NCBI GenBank assembly: GCA_036245805.1
Contig: BTRK01000001.1
Span: 15,445,087-15,509,086 of the forward strand
Reading direction: 5' to 3'
DNA from: Pristionchus mayeri
Lineage: Eukaryota > Nematoda > Chromadorea > Rhabditida > Neodiplogasteridae
DNA: 64,000 nt
The notes beneath the pieces were generated by a model. The model worked only from the letters and a program-made list of their open reading frames with translations. It ran no database searches and was not told the DNA's origin. The position numbers were made by a program, and so were the translations under genes. Every line of letters starts with the position of its first letter. Position 1 is the stretch's first letter. Shown here piece by piece: positions 21,767-33,031 of the stretch.

Positions 21767-22162
21767 CTCCAAAGCACTTATTACAACAATGAATACAGCG
21801 GGAACAAAACAAGAGGAACACCGGATAATGTGAGATTACGTTCATATTGACCAGAGGAACATGCACGCAACAAGTTTTTAATGAAGGAAAGGTCAAAGAC
21901 CGCAGAAAAATCGATTGGAAACGAGGATAGTACATTGGCTGAATTTCACCGTAATCAAAGACTCACAATAAAGGTTTTCCGTGCAGGATATTTTCGCATC
22001 CGATATTTAGATAGGATCAGGTGGGAATTTTTTAACATCCAAAATTTCATTTTTCTCATTTTTTGGGGATATTTAACGCCACATGAACCCTGTGCAAAAC
22101 AGTCCGAGGAATGATTTTCAGATATCCGAACGGAATATCACTTCTTTCAGATATCACTTCTT

Positions 22163-22305
22163 CGATATTTGGCCCAACTCTCCCCTCCCCTATCATTTAT
22201 CATTCCCTCCCCATTGCAAAGAGGGTCTGCGTGATCGAAAATAAGGGAGAGATACCTAGAAATGAGTGGGGTAGGGGAAGAAGGGAGGAGGTGGGCCAAA
22301 TATCG
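22163..22305. mobile_element. short hairpin MITE
   Basis: cgatatttggccca at the left end pairs with tgggccaaatatcg at the right end, with pyrimidine- and purine-rich interior arms. 143 bp, no coding capacity. Confidence 0.6.
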
Positions 22306-22309
22306 ACGA

Positions 22310-22985
22310 AGTGCCCGAACGGAATTGGAAATTTTACCATTTCTGGAAATAGTAGGGATGATTTGGCTGGTAGCGAGGAGAATTAGGCGATAATACGAAC
22401 CATTGCGCTTCTTATTGAATCCGGTGATATCATATAAAATTTCGTGATGAGGGACTTGGAAAAAAACAGTTTTCCCGTTTCGCGGGGTACTGAAGGCGAT
22501 CGATTGGTCGTTCTGGTTTAAATAGAGCCTGAAAAGAGTTATGTGAAAGTGACCAATCACTGGAAATATCTTAAAAACATAAAAAAAACTGTCAAATCAT
22601 GATCATAAAATGAGGCAAAACGCTTGTTCCCGGTGAGGCTCGAACTCACGACCTTCAGATTATGAGACTGACGCGCTGCCTACTGCGCTACGGAAGCGGA
22701 CATACCAAGGCGTGTCCCATATTTATATCCCTTTAATCTTGTGTCATCGTTAACCAAGCTCGAAGATAATGCGAATTTTTTTTCGTTTCGCAGTTACTTA
22801 CCTTCACAACTTCGCAATGTTAATACTGACGGTCATTCATCTCTCCGCAATTGCCTCCTCTTCCGTTGAGAACATTCGAAAGAGTGTCTCCTGGACACCC
22901 TCACGTTGCTACACGGAAATGTACTTGTCAGGTCTACCCTACCTTCCTTATTTCACAACTCAAAAAATCTAATTGATGTACCTTA
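22310..22985. repeat. duplicated block carrying tRNA-Met copy 1
   Basis: The part before the tRNA (gaacggaattgg, ctggaaatag, gaggg.ctt) matches 31700-31930. The part from about 22570 to 22960 matches 23220-23620, including the tRNA and a following stretch starting cggacatacc. Two overlapping duplications therefore share this block. Confidence 0.7.
22625..22697 (-). tRNA. tRNA-Met(CAT), elongator, copy 1, weak acceptor stem
   Basis: A 73-nt cloverleaf on the minus strand: acceptor gcttccg, D arm gcgcagtaggcagcgc, anticodon loop ctcataa (CAT), T arm gtgagttcgagcctcac, discriminator A. The anticodon arm and D arm match eukaryotic elongator tRNA-Met. Unlike the other two copies, the 3' acceptor strand reads cgggaac, so base 71 is A opposite C2, a mismatch in the second pair. 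A TTTT run five bases downstream could end Pol III transcription. Confidence 0.85.
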
Positions 22986-23272
22986 TTTCACATGCGATTA
23001 ATCGCATTCAACCAATAGGTTACAACAGGGGCAAGCAATCAATCATTAACATTTCTGCAAATAAAGATAAACGAATGGAATTATAAATTCTACCATTTTT
23101 TTTGGAAATATATATTGAATATTTTCGAATTTTGGCGTTTGAGCTCTTCGATGAACTGTCACCCATTTCCATTAAATGAAATAGTTAAAAATTTACAAAT
23201 ATAGTTCCAATATGCAGCTTCCTAAAAGCAAACAAACTGTCAAATTATGATCATAAAATGAGGCAAAACGCT

Positions 23273-23345
23273 TGCTCCCGGTGAGGCTCGAACTCACGAC
23301 CTTCAGATTATGAGACTGACGCGCTGCCTACTGCGCTACGGAAGC
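23273..23345 (-). tRNA. tRNA-Met(CAT), elongator, copy 2
   Basis: Same sequence as copy 1 except cgggagc in the 3' acceptor strand, which restores the C2-G71 pair. All arms are intact, and A and B boxes are present. The flanks are shared with copy 1 over about 400 bp, so it is a local duplicate at an offset of 648. A downstream TTTT is present. Confidence 0.92.
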
Positions 23346-23890
23346 GGACATACCAAGGCGTGTCCCATATTTATATCCCTTTAATCTTGTGTCATCGTTA
23401 ACCAAGCTCGGAGATAATGCGGAATTTTTTTCGTTTCACAGTTACTTACATTCACAACTTCGCAATGTTAATGCTGACGGTCATTCATCTCTCCGCAATT
23501 GCCTCCTCTTCCGTTGAGAATCTTCGAAAGATTGTCTCCTGGACAGCCTCCCGTTGCTACACGGAAATGCGTCAGGTCTACTCTACCTTCCTCATTTCAC
23601 AACTCAGAAAATCGAAAAGATGTACGTAATTTCACATGCGATTAAGCGCATTCCAACAATATGTTAAAAAAGAACAACAGGGGCAAGGAGTCATTAGCAT
23701 TTCTGCAAATAAAATAATTCCATTCAATTTTCGATAAAGTTCATGTACACTATGAGCTTCCTTGGTGTTATCAAATACGACTTATACAAACATTTCGAGC
23801 TCTTGCTTTATCGATATTGCACAGGAAGGTTAAACTATTGTGTCATCTAAGTATCTTCCGTGCGGCTCATTGTCTCCGGAGCTCTACTAA

Positions 23891-24515
23891 CAAGGGGCAC
23901 CCAAAAGTCACCGTTGACCGATCAGAAGTTTATCTATGTAAGGTTGTAGATACCAGTGAGACATATCATAAGCAAGTTTCAGAATTTGCCGCACTGATCT
24001 ACTATGGGTCGATAATCGATAATTAGATCATGCAAACCACTATCTCATGAACCCGGGTACGCTGATTTGGAGTAAAACTCAAAATCGCCTGGCTAGAGGA
24101 CTTACACATGATTTGGTATGGGAGCACATACTGATAACAATGAACCTACTAAAAAGTCCTTAGGCCGGCTTCCAAGCGAATGGCGAATTGTATTGCTTTT
24201 GTTAGTTGAGCTTTTGTCCACGACCCCTACTTTTCATGTTCCAAAATGCATTCCGAACCCACGTTAATGTTTTATACGATGCACAAAGCTTACTGAAAAT
24301 CGACAAAAAAGTTTGCACAACATTCGATCACATAGCGAGCTGAACCTGCGACATGATGTTGTCAGGGCTGGGCCCTTACCTGATGAACTTTATTGATTAT
24401 CGACCCTTAGCAGATCAGTGCGGCAAATTCTGAAACGCTTATGATATGTCTCACCGGTATCTACAATCTTACATAAACTTCTGATCGGTCAACGGCGACT
24501 TTTGGGTGTCCCTTG
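23891..24515. mobile_element. MITE with 125-bp inverted repeats and TAA target duplication
   Basis: Left end caaggggcacccaaaagtc; right end gacttttgggtgtcccttg. The arms (about 23891-24020 and 24390-24515) pair with few mismatches around a 370-bp AT-rich centre. TAA stands directly outside both ends (23888-23890 and 24516-24518). A 3-bp TWA duplication is the hallmark of PIF/Harbinger insertion, so this is probably a non-autonomous relative. It encodes no transposase. Confidence 0.8.
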
Positions 24516-25190
24516 TAAGCGTATTTCTAATCTCCTATCTGTACACAGTTCGATTTCTCATCGACTGGCCACTAATGCTTTTTGCACCAATTATCTCTTC
24601 TCTGCTTCAATTTTTTTTAAACTGCTCGAAAACACACGTTTCATGCACTAACTCATGGCAACGAGCCCACCCATGGGTATTATACCCTGCAAATTGCATG
24701 TCGATACGATCATTTGAAAGTCTTTACTCTATACAGTACCCATATATGCCGAAAATTGAACAAGCACTCGATGAAAAATTCATTATCCTATTTAACTGAG
24801 GATATCGCTCAACGCTTTCTATTATCAACCTTTTCAGTGATGTATCATGTGGAAATTCAGAAAGGATTCAGCCATGATCGATGTTTCACTGAAATACTTG
24901 CAGATTGGCAGTGTGAGGATAGGAGGACACAGTGGTGAGAGGGAGGTCGAGGCTGAGGGGTGAGAAGAAAAAGGGGATAAGGAGTGGCGTAGCCTAGATG
25001 GTATGATAGTTGGTGTGGGATAAATGTAGTGACAGTTGATTTCTGCTACACTACAATGTTCTTGAAATCATTACCTATATATTATATAAAGCGCTGTGTG
25101 CGTCTGTACGTCCGTTCGGATTGCGAAATAGGGTGATCGCGAAAGCGGGGGGGGGGGAGGGGGGAGGTACTGATGAAGTCTTCGAACCAT

Positions 25191-25655
25191 TACCGTATAC
25201 CAATCAATAATTAGCATTGGGTCAACTACCGTATACCAATCGATAATTAGCCATGGGTCAACTCTTATTAGGTGGGTCAGATTTATGATTTTGACCTTTG
25301 ATCTTTGAATTACCGTATACCAATCAATAATTAGCATTGGGTCAACTACCGTATACCAATCGATAATTAGCCATGGGTCAACCATTATTACGTGGGTCAG
25401 ATTTATGATTTTGACCTTTGATCTTTAAATTACCGTATACCAATCAATAATTAGCATTGGGTCAACTACCGTATACTAATCGATAATTAGCCATGGGTCA
25501 ACCATTATTCCGTGGGTCAGATTTATGATTTTGACCTTTGATCTTTGAATTACCGTATACCAATCAATAATTAGCATTGGGTCAACTACCGTATACTAAT
25601 CGATAATTAGCCATGGGTCATCCATTATTCCGTGGGTCAGATTTATGATTTAAAT
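25191..25655. repeat. 120-bp tandem repeat, four copies
   Basis: Units start at 25191, 25311, 25431 and 25551 with taccgtataccaatcaataa. Each contains two versions of accgtata-ccaatc-ataattag followed by gggtca, then gatttatgattttgacc. Copies differ at only a few bases. The flanks (tatattatataaagcgctgtg at about 25076, gactggctag at about 25686) look like the ends of a larger dispersed element, possibly Helitron-like. Confidence 0.9.
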
Positions 25656-25704
25656 TTTTGAAATTCGCTAGGAATATTATATACAGACTGGCTAGTATAT
25701 AATA

Positions 25705-26239
25705 TTAGGTTGATGCAAAAGTTTCGATACAAGGTATTTTTGGTATTTTCTCAAGAATGGTTTGCATATCATGGATAATACTTTGGCATTATTTAAGGTA
25801 CTATTGATGCACTACAATCATAGTTTCAAATTGAATCGATCTCAATTGGTTCATCAGAAAAAAATATTTTCTAAAAAGTTGTAAATTTTCGGTATTTCTG
25901 GTACTCTGTATATACGTCCATTACAACAAAACAGATGTGTTGCAAATTCCGTTATTTCGTGACGACAGTGAGTGCTGATGCATGCTTCCATAGAACACTT
26001 TAAAAGAGATCGTTAGTGTCCATCAGAAAAGCTACTGGTTAATATTTCCGAATTCGCCTACCAAAATTCGACAGTTAGATTCCTGTAAATGACTGATTGG
26101 TCATGCATGCTCATAAGTTCGCTATGAAGAGCACACATACACAAATATCCTGCAAAAAAGCAAGAGAGAATTGCTAAAGGCTGAAGCAAGTTATGGCTCA
26201 AAAGCTTGAAAACGCATCGAAACTTTTGCATCAACCTAA
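25705..26239. mobile_element. mariner-type MITE (535 bp)
   Basis: Terminal inverted repeats ttaggttgatgcaaaag with TA directly outside both ends (25703-25704 and 26240-26241), as in Tc1/mariner elements. The interior has no transposase frame. TIRs continue with tttcgat on both sides. Confidence 0.85.
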
Positions 26240-26244
26240 TATTT

Positions 26245-27380
26245 CGTTTTATCGGGAATGGAATAAGTTACTCAATGAATGAACTCGACGAGATTAGCTC
26301 ACTAAATATGCGGAGATCGAGATCAAATTTAGCTGATTAAAGAAATTACATCATGTATAGCATGTTCATCTTCTTCAGCTACGCTACAATTCTCAGTGCA
26401 TTTTTCATCTTTGTATTCTCAACTTAAAACCACGCCATATTTCGGCAAAAATGAGTATAATCAGTGGGATTCGACCCATGTACAAGAACTGAGACCCCGT
26501 TCATGAATCAAAATAGCTGATTCTGCAATTTCACTAACATCAGCAAGGATCGATTATATTTTTTAAAATTTTCTCAAAAACCAAATATCTCTCTAGAAAC
26601 TATTTGTGCAGAATCTATAATTATTCTTAACGGTAGGCTGCACACCAAATAAAAAAATTTCACCCACTTTTCTGGACACTAATCCCTTGCAAGAATTTCA
26701 CTTCTCCAGCAAGCCACTTCGATAGCTTTAATGCAGTGTTACTTTCAAATATATAAGGAGGTTGAAACTAATTTTTCCAACGCAAAACGACTGTTTTGAA
26801 AAAAGAGTCAACAACGTGGGAGGCAATACGCGTTTTTCGGATAATTATATTTTATCTATATTTTATAAAATTTCGTACTTTTTTCAATATACTATTTCAC
26901 AAGGCAACATATTATCACAGGGCGGTAGTACAGTATCAATATATCTTTCATTAAAACAGTCAGATGTAAATATCGATCTTTGTTCGTTGGAATGAAGAAG
27001 TGAAGTGAATATGTCACATTCTATCTTTCCTTCCTTTCATCTCTCTCGCGACCTATGTAGTTTATTAGTCTGATCGTAGCGAACAAGGATTAGACAAATT
27101 TATTCGCATGATTCTAACTCAGAGACAATGGGAGGGATGGAGGGAATAGAGAAGCTGTGATGAGTAACTATGGGCATGACAAAACGATAAGGGTGTGCCC
27201 ATATAAGTATGGAGGCAAGTGTGATGTCAGCCATATCTCGTTCTCTATTAGATTTGACATCGGCATATCTAATTTCTAAGATCGCCGAAATTACTAGTCG
27301 CATTAACTGAAGTACCTCTTTTTTTCCTTTTTTATCGTTTTGTAAATGTCACGCTATAGTCCTTTATTCAGTTTAATTTA
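26245..27380. other. non-coding stretch upstream of the lipase gene
   Basis: AT-rich, with no coding-like frame, tRNA or clear inverted repeat found. It presumably contains the promoter of the lipase gene that follows. Confidence 0.4.
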
Positions 27381-27436
27381 GTTCATCCTTGTTTAGTATC
27401 GAACAAAAAAGTTGCCAGGAAGCCCTCCTGGGGAGA

Positions 27437-30400
27437 ATGCTCGTTCCCTCTTGCCTACTCCTTTTCTTCTCCGTTGTCACTGCGCAGTACAATGATAGTC
27501 TAGCCAGTAAGTTCAACATGCTTTACAACTTTTATAATATTGCATGTGTAAGAGTTGGCAATGGTCGACCGTTCCTTCTTCTCAGCACATTGAACGAAAT
27601 GAAAAATGAAAACTGCGATTTGTTCTTCGCAGGAGATATCGTATATCCTTTGGCTTCAGCAGCATACGGAGACCAAAACGCTCAGCAGCAGTGCCTGGAT
27701 AAGCACCTTCCAGGAGCAAAGGTCCGGTAGAGAGATACAGATCGGTGTAAAAATTCTGCTGTTTGACCATCTACTATTCTGTCCATATCCGTGTTGTCTT
27801 TATTCCTTATCTAGCAATCAATGCATGGATCTGTTGAACTACGTGTAGTTCCCTTGATATGGCTTTCTTTAGAATTTTAGTATTATATGTCTTATTTTAA
27901 TGTCCTCATTTTCAGTTGAGTTTGCGTGCGGAAGTTCCGTGCGATAAACTCAAAGAAGACACATGCAGCGGATTCACGTTCATCGATGAGGGAAACAAGA
28001 GAATCGGACTAGTTTTCAGGCAAGTCCACATGCGTTGATCGAATTTGAATTTCGCATTCCCTCTGGCACCTCTTCCCTGCTCTCTCCCCGAAGAGTTCAA
28101 TCGAGCTAGGTCGATCTGCCAGAGGGTACGGATCTCGCACACCCGTCGAACTTCGCCCTCAAAGGGGTGCTCCGGGGAATGAATGTTAGTGAGTCCCACC
28201 ATGAAAATGCTGCGCTCTCAAGGGGAAACTGTAGCGAATTTAGCCTGAGAAAGAGGCGAGAGATAAGATGAGTGAGTGATACATAAACTAACAAGCCACT
28301 ACCCTGCGCTGTCAATGAACTTTGCGAGTATGTAAATAGCCTCATAGTCGTCTGTGGAACTTCGTACAAAGTGATTTCTGATCGCGTGAGTGGCCTCTTC
28401 AATAACCACATTATCACTATGGGTGGCTGAACATTCCCCAGAGCACTCCTTCAACCCCTCCCCCCTCCCCCGAGCGAGGGGAAATAGGGAAAGGGTGAGG
28501 TGATGGGAGTGCGATATTCGTACCCTCTGGCAGGGAGAGGGCGAGATTAGATTTGAGATAGAAAGTTGATTGCTCGCGAGTGCGCAAGTTCGAGGGAGTA
28601 CCACCAGAGGGTACGAATCTCGCGAATTCGATCCAGTAACCCTAATAAATATTCTTACAAGTATGCTGTATTTTCGATAACGGTCATCATGCGGATTGTA
28701 GACCGTATTGATTTTTAAAAAAATAATTATGTCACTAGTATAAATTAAAACAATTGAGCCCCTTGATAATTATGCTTGGGAATGAGTGTTTGCGTGTCCT
28801 GAACACATTTTTCCTGCAAAATCTCACGGATACTTAATAGTTTATCTTTATCAATCGATGTTTGATCTTTCCTTAGTCATCCCTATTGACGAATCGACGC
28901 GAATACTCATCGTATTATTAGAAATACAACTCGATAATTACAGAGGAACGAGCGAAACCGAACAACTGATAGAAGAAACGAAATCCACCCTTCAGGACCC
29001 CAAGGTAATCTGCAAATATCAATCCTTTGTGTCAAGCGTGATTTTGTGCATACCTGTAATGTGGCTTATATGGTATTTCATTAACGGCAGGTTACATTAT
29101 CCACATTGACGTGGAATCAACTGTATCTCACAGGGAAATAAGACTAAAACTTCTGAAATCTACCTTCCAGGGAATAGTCTTAAAAAGTTCCCTTTATTCC
29201 CCTATAATAAAGACTAAAAAAATAAAAAAATAAAATCGTGGGCGTATACCGGGGACTAAAAATGAGACGTATTAAGTACACGCTCTGTAAGGTAGACTTC
29301 TGAAGTAGTAATATTTTTTCCTTGTGAGTATCTCAGGCGTCCTTCAAAGACGGCGGCACGGTCGGACCGTACTTCAATGCCGCATTTGAAGCAGTGGGTT
29401 GACTATGATATTGGATACATTTCCAATTTGAATTCGACTATTGATTTTCAGGTCTGGGGCGAGGGTGGATTGGGAGATGACATAGTGAGATTGAGCAGTG
29501 CTCATCCGGACTACGCCCTCTATGTGAGTGATCGATCACTGTATTTCTCATTTCTTTTTTATGTCTCCCACTATTCGCCTGATTCGAACTCCACCCTAGG
29601 GCTGGTAATTCGAAGTCGAATGCGAATGAACAATCGCACCCCTTCCTCGGATTTCGCAATATGCGAAAGGCGATTGTGAATTTTTCGACTTCAAATTGCC
29701 ATCTCTACTCCTCACAGTAGAGTTCGAGAAACGATAAAACGGTCTCTTCTTTTTTCACACTCTCTCACCGCTCGACCAGTCTAGAGATTGTGTGAATTAA
29801 AGATACGAATGTCCGAATTACGAACACTAAATCTCAGATCACGGGCCATTCCCTGGGTGGGTCGATGTCTGCATTGGCCGCAGTACGAGTGGCCAAAAAC
29901 GGAATTCATCCGAATCAGAAGTGAGACAGCTACCTCATTTAGCAGATCATTAGTACTTTGTTTAGTATACATTGTAATAGCCTCAACTGAAGGTGAATGA
30001 TATTCTAGCACAATCAGAGAATATAACACGACATAGTGCCGGTTCTAGTATTCTCAGTTCGAAGAATGAGAGTCCAATTCAGCATAATCTTCTACAACTT
30101 TGGAGAGCCGAGAACTGGGGACAAGAAGTTCGCGAATCTCCTCGACAGTCTAGTCAGTTAATCATGTTATCGCGAATATCTTTTCCATGCTCACATTAGA
30201 AAAATATCTCGTCTAAAGTATTCCAAAAGCTACGAAAAAAAGCTCGTAATGCAAAGTTTCCCTTTGCTAGAGAATCGGACAACTCAGGTGCAAGGATACC
30301 GGGTGGTCCACGACAAAGATATCATCCCGCACACGCCATTCCCTTTCATGGGATACCATCATCATCAAACTGAGGTATGAATCAAGCATGGGAGGCATAG

Positions 30401-31353
30401 TTGCCACAGGCGGCGGATACACAAGCAATGTGCACCCGTGAATCACGGTAAAAGTGACAATCACTCAGCACCCATGAATAGCGGTTCATGGTTCAGTTCA
30501 GGGGTTCGCCGGCGGCGTGGGCAACTATGATGGGAGGAAGTGTTCAGGTGTTCTACGAGAATGACATGACTCTAGGATCGCCATATGTCGTTTGTCAAGG
30601 ACAAGAAGATCCGAACTGCTCCGCGAGGTAGTTAGAAAGAATACTTCATGTCAATCGCATTTATAATTGCCATATTTCTATAATTCCGAACATCTTTTCT
30701 AAGCGTAATAATTAATAGGCAAATATTGAGAGTCAATGTTTTATAGGCGTTTTAGAGGCGAATTCAATGAACTTGAACCGAATTGTGCGGGTTGTTCAGC
30801 GAACCCGTTGAAGAAGGGGTAGCACGAATGGATGATAGGGAGTCCCACCGCGAAGATATTGCGCTCGCAATGGGAAACTGCAGCCAAAATAAACCAAGAA
30901 CGACGCGAAAATTATGTAGAGCTAGTGAAACATAAACGAACTAGCCACATCCCTGCGCTGTCAATGAACTTTGCGCATATGGAAATAGCCTGAGATCTGT
31001 TTGTGATACTTCGGATAAAGTGATTCATTATCGGGCTGCCGGCTTCTTTTACGCATAGTGGCTACTTGAACTAATTTTTCGTGTTAATCCTTCTTTGAAT
31101 GCGGTAACTCAATTTAGAACGGGTGGCTACGCTTATGCTTTTCAGATAAACGATCAGTAGGGTTACCATTTGCGAATTTGAACATTTTTCCTTTCACCAA
31201 TACAGAGTTCCGAATAATCCGATCAAAAACGATAAAACCCCATGATCCTATAATTTCAGTCAATCCGACCTCAACCTCCTACACGATCATTTCCACTATT
31301 TCAACATCAACGTAGTTGACTATGGGAGTTCAGGATGTACTAAGACAAAATGA
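27437..31353 (+). CDS. secreted class 3 lipase (fungal-lipase-like), 11 exons
   Basis: Exons 27437-27506, 27633-27721, 27916-28019, 28944-29004, 29337-29393, 29452-29523, 29838-29920, 30083-30152, 30288-30374, 30548-30627 and 31260-31353 join in phase to 288 residues. Residues 1-16 (MLVPSCLLLFFSVVTA) are a signal peptide. The mature start YNDSLA and PLASAAYGD match nematode class 3 lipases. The nucleophile elbow TGHSLGGS puts the catalytic Ser at 156, Asp 213 lies in HDKDIIPH, and His 268 lies in HDHFHYF, so the triad is complete. IIFYNFGEPRTGD matches the family's FGxPRxG block. It would hydrolyse acylglycerols or related esters outside the cell or in the gut lumen. Intron 3 has a GC donor (cag/gcaagt). 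The exon 8 start was chosen by phase. Introns 3, 6 and 10 carry repeats. Confidence 0.9.
28185..28430. repeat. dispersed repeat in lipase intron 3
   Basis: Contains agtcccacc, gctcaatggggaaactg-like and cctgcgctgtcaatgaac blocks that recur in the same order at 30835-31095 in intron 10. Next to it, outside this interval, is a separate inverted pair of ccctctggca and agagggtacgaatctcgc phrases (about 28066-28620). Confidence 0.6.
29600..29835. mobile_element. two short MITE-like hairpins in lipase intron 6
   Basis: The first is a hairpin (gaagtcgaatgcg pairing with the ttttcgacttc side, about 29608-29706). The second starts gtagagttcgagaaacg and ends cgaattacgaacac (about 29714-29830) and belongs to the ctctctcgc-type family also seen near 35040, 63024 and 63741. 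Confidence 0.5.
30835..31095. repeat. dispersed repeat in lipase intron 10
   Basis: Second, diverged copy of the repeat in intron 3, same orientation, sharing cctgcgctgtcaatgaac and agtcccacc. The two copies lie in one gene, so unequal exchange between them could delete exons 4-10. Confidence 0.6.
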
Positions 31354-31414
31354 CAACTTCATAAATTCAAAGCGGAAACAACATATTGTACATTCAAAAA
31401 TGTTCTAATTTTGT

Positions 31415-31420
31415 AATAAA
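31415..31420 (+). terminator. polyadenylation signal AATAAA of the lipase gene
   Basis: AATAAA 62 bases after the lipase stop codon, in AT-rich 3' sequence, at a usual distance for nematode mRNAs. Confidence 0.65.
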
Positions 31421-32091
31421 ATATCATGTTTTCCTTTCCGATAAACGTCTTTTAGCAGCGAAGACCTGCAAAGAAACAGTGCCTGGCCAGATCAGAGTTA
31501 TCCGAAGGACAATTCTCCCCCTTTTTTCTGTCTCTCGATGGAGATGAAAATATTGTGTGATGCGTCATAATTGGGAAATAGAGTTTGCTTAAAAAAATAT
31601 TAATGAATGAACTTTCTTGTGAAACAATACGTATACATGAATATATCGTGCCCTGTAAGCATTGTTTGCTAAATCAAACATTCGGGGCAGGTAATTTTCA
31701 GATGTGCGAACGGATTGGAACCTATCTGGAAATACTAGGGAATATTTGACTGGTTTCGAGGGGACTAAGGCGATAACACGAAATATTGCGTTTCTGATTG
31801 AAACCGGCGATCTTACGGCGAATATAGTGATGAGCGACTTGGGGAAAGCAGTTCTCCCGTTTCGCCGGGCAGTGAAAGCGATTGGTCTTGGTTTAAATAG
31901 TGCCGTTTCCGGAAATATATTACAAAAACTAACATAACAACTTAGAAATTTTGGCGTTTGAGCTCTACGATGAACTGTCACCAAATTCCATTAAATGCAA
32001 TAATTGAAAATTTTCAAATATAGTTCTAATATGCAGCTTCCTCGAATCTAACAAACTGTCAAATCATGAGAATAAAATGAGGCAAAACGCT

Positions 32092-32164
32092 TGCTCCCGG
32101 TGAGGCTCGAACTCACGACCTTCAGATTATGAGACTGACGCGCTGCCTACTGCGCTACGGAAGC
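32092..32164 (-). tRNA. tRNA-Met(CAT), elongator, copy 3
   Basis: 73-nt cloverleaf identical to copy 2 with an intact acceptor stem. It lies between the lipase gene and the next gene, inside a block also present at 22310-22760. The same Pol III terminator-like TTTT follows. Confidence 0.92.
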
Positions 32165-33031
32165 GGACGTGCCAAGCCTTGTTCCAAATTTCTATCCCTT
32201 TTCTCTTGTGTCATCGTGAATCACGATGCTCATAGGTAATGTGGGAAAAATATATCTCGTATCCGACCACGATTAGCTTCTCGGTGATCGTTGTTTTCTG
32301 GAGATTAAATATTTTTAAAAAAATATTAAGATTACACTTTCTTCTTCCAAATTATAATATAAATAACTGTCGTGGTCCCAATACTTCTGAACATTTCCGC
32401 ACCCAACAGTCATTACATGCTCTTCGGCACAGGAACTCTTCATCAGAAGCGCACTCTCTCATCGACCGGTCTAGAGAATGCGTAAATGAAGAGACAATTA
32501 CTCGAAACAACTCCAAATGTTAATTTAGGGGCTCGCCGGAGAACACTTCTAGGCCAGTGTCAAATTGAGCGGAATCAGTCTGGAGTGCCCACCTTTCGCC
32601 AGACCTATGTATTTACATACGTGATCTAGTTACAACTACCAATTCCTCGTTCTCGGTGAGTAGGCGCCTTAGTCGGACATTTTGCAAACTATCTCTTACT
32701 CATTGGCAGTGAATTTGGTTGTGAGGAATCGTTAGGATTCCAATAGTATCTAAAAAAAGTTTAAAAAATGACCTTGATAACTTTCAATTTCAGTGGAGTG
32801 CTGAAGAGATATTACGATCGGAGATATAAGATAGATCGACCTATATGATGTCCCTCAGTGATGTCAAATGTCTCTCTCCTTCCTTCTCTCCCCTTTCCAA
32901 AATTAGGTTAACTTCTAAAACATACTACTATTTCGCTTCCTGAAACCTTTCCCATATGCTTCGATATATACAACGAACACCATTTTTAAAGTCATTCTAT
33001 ACTTTCAATATATCGGATTCTTCCTATTTTC

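Noticed and set aside
25191..25655. Regular tandem array considered as CRISPR
   Set aside because: Units are directly abutting 120-bp repeats without unique spacers in a eukaryotic genome.
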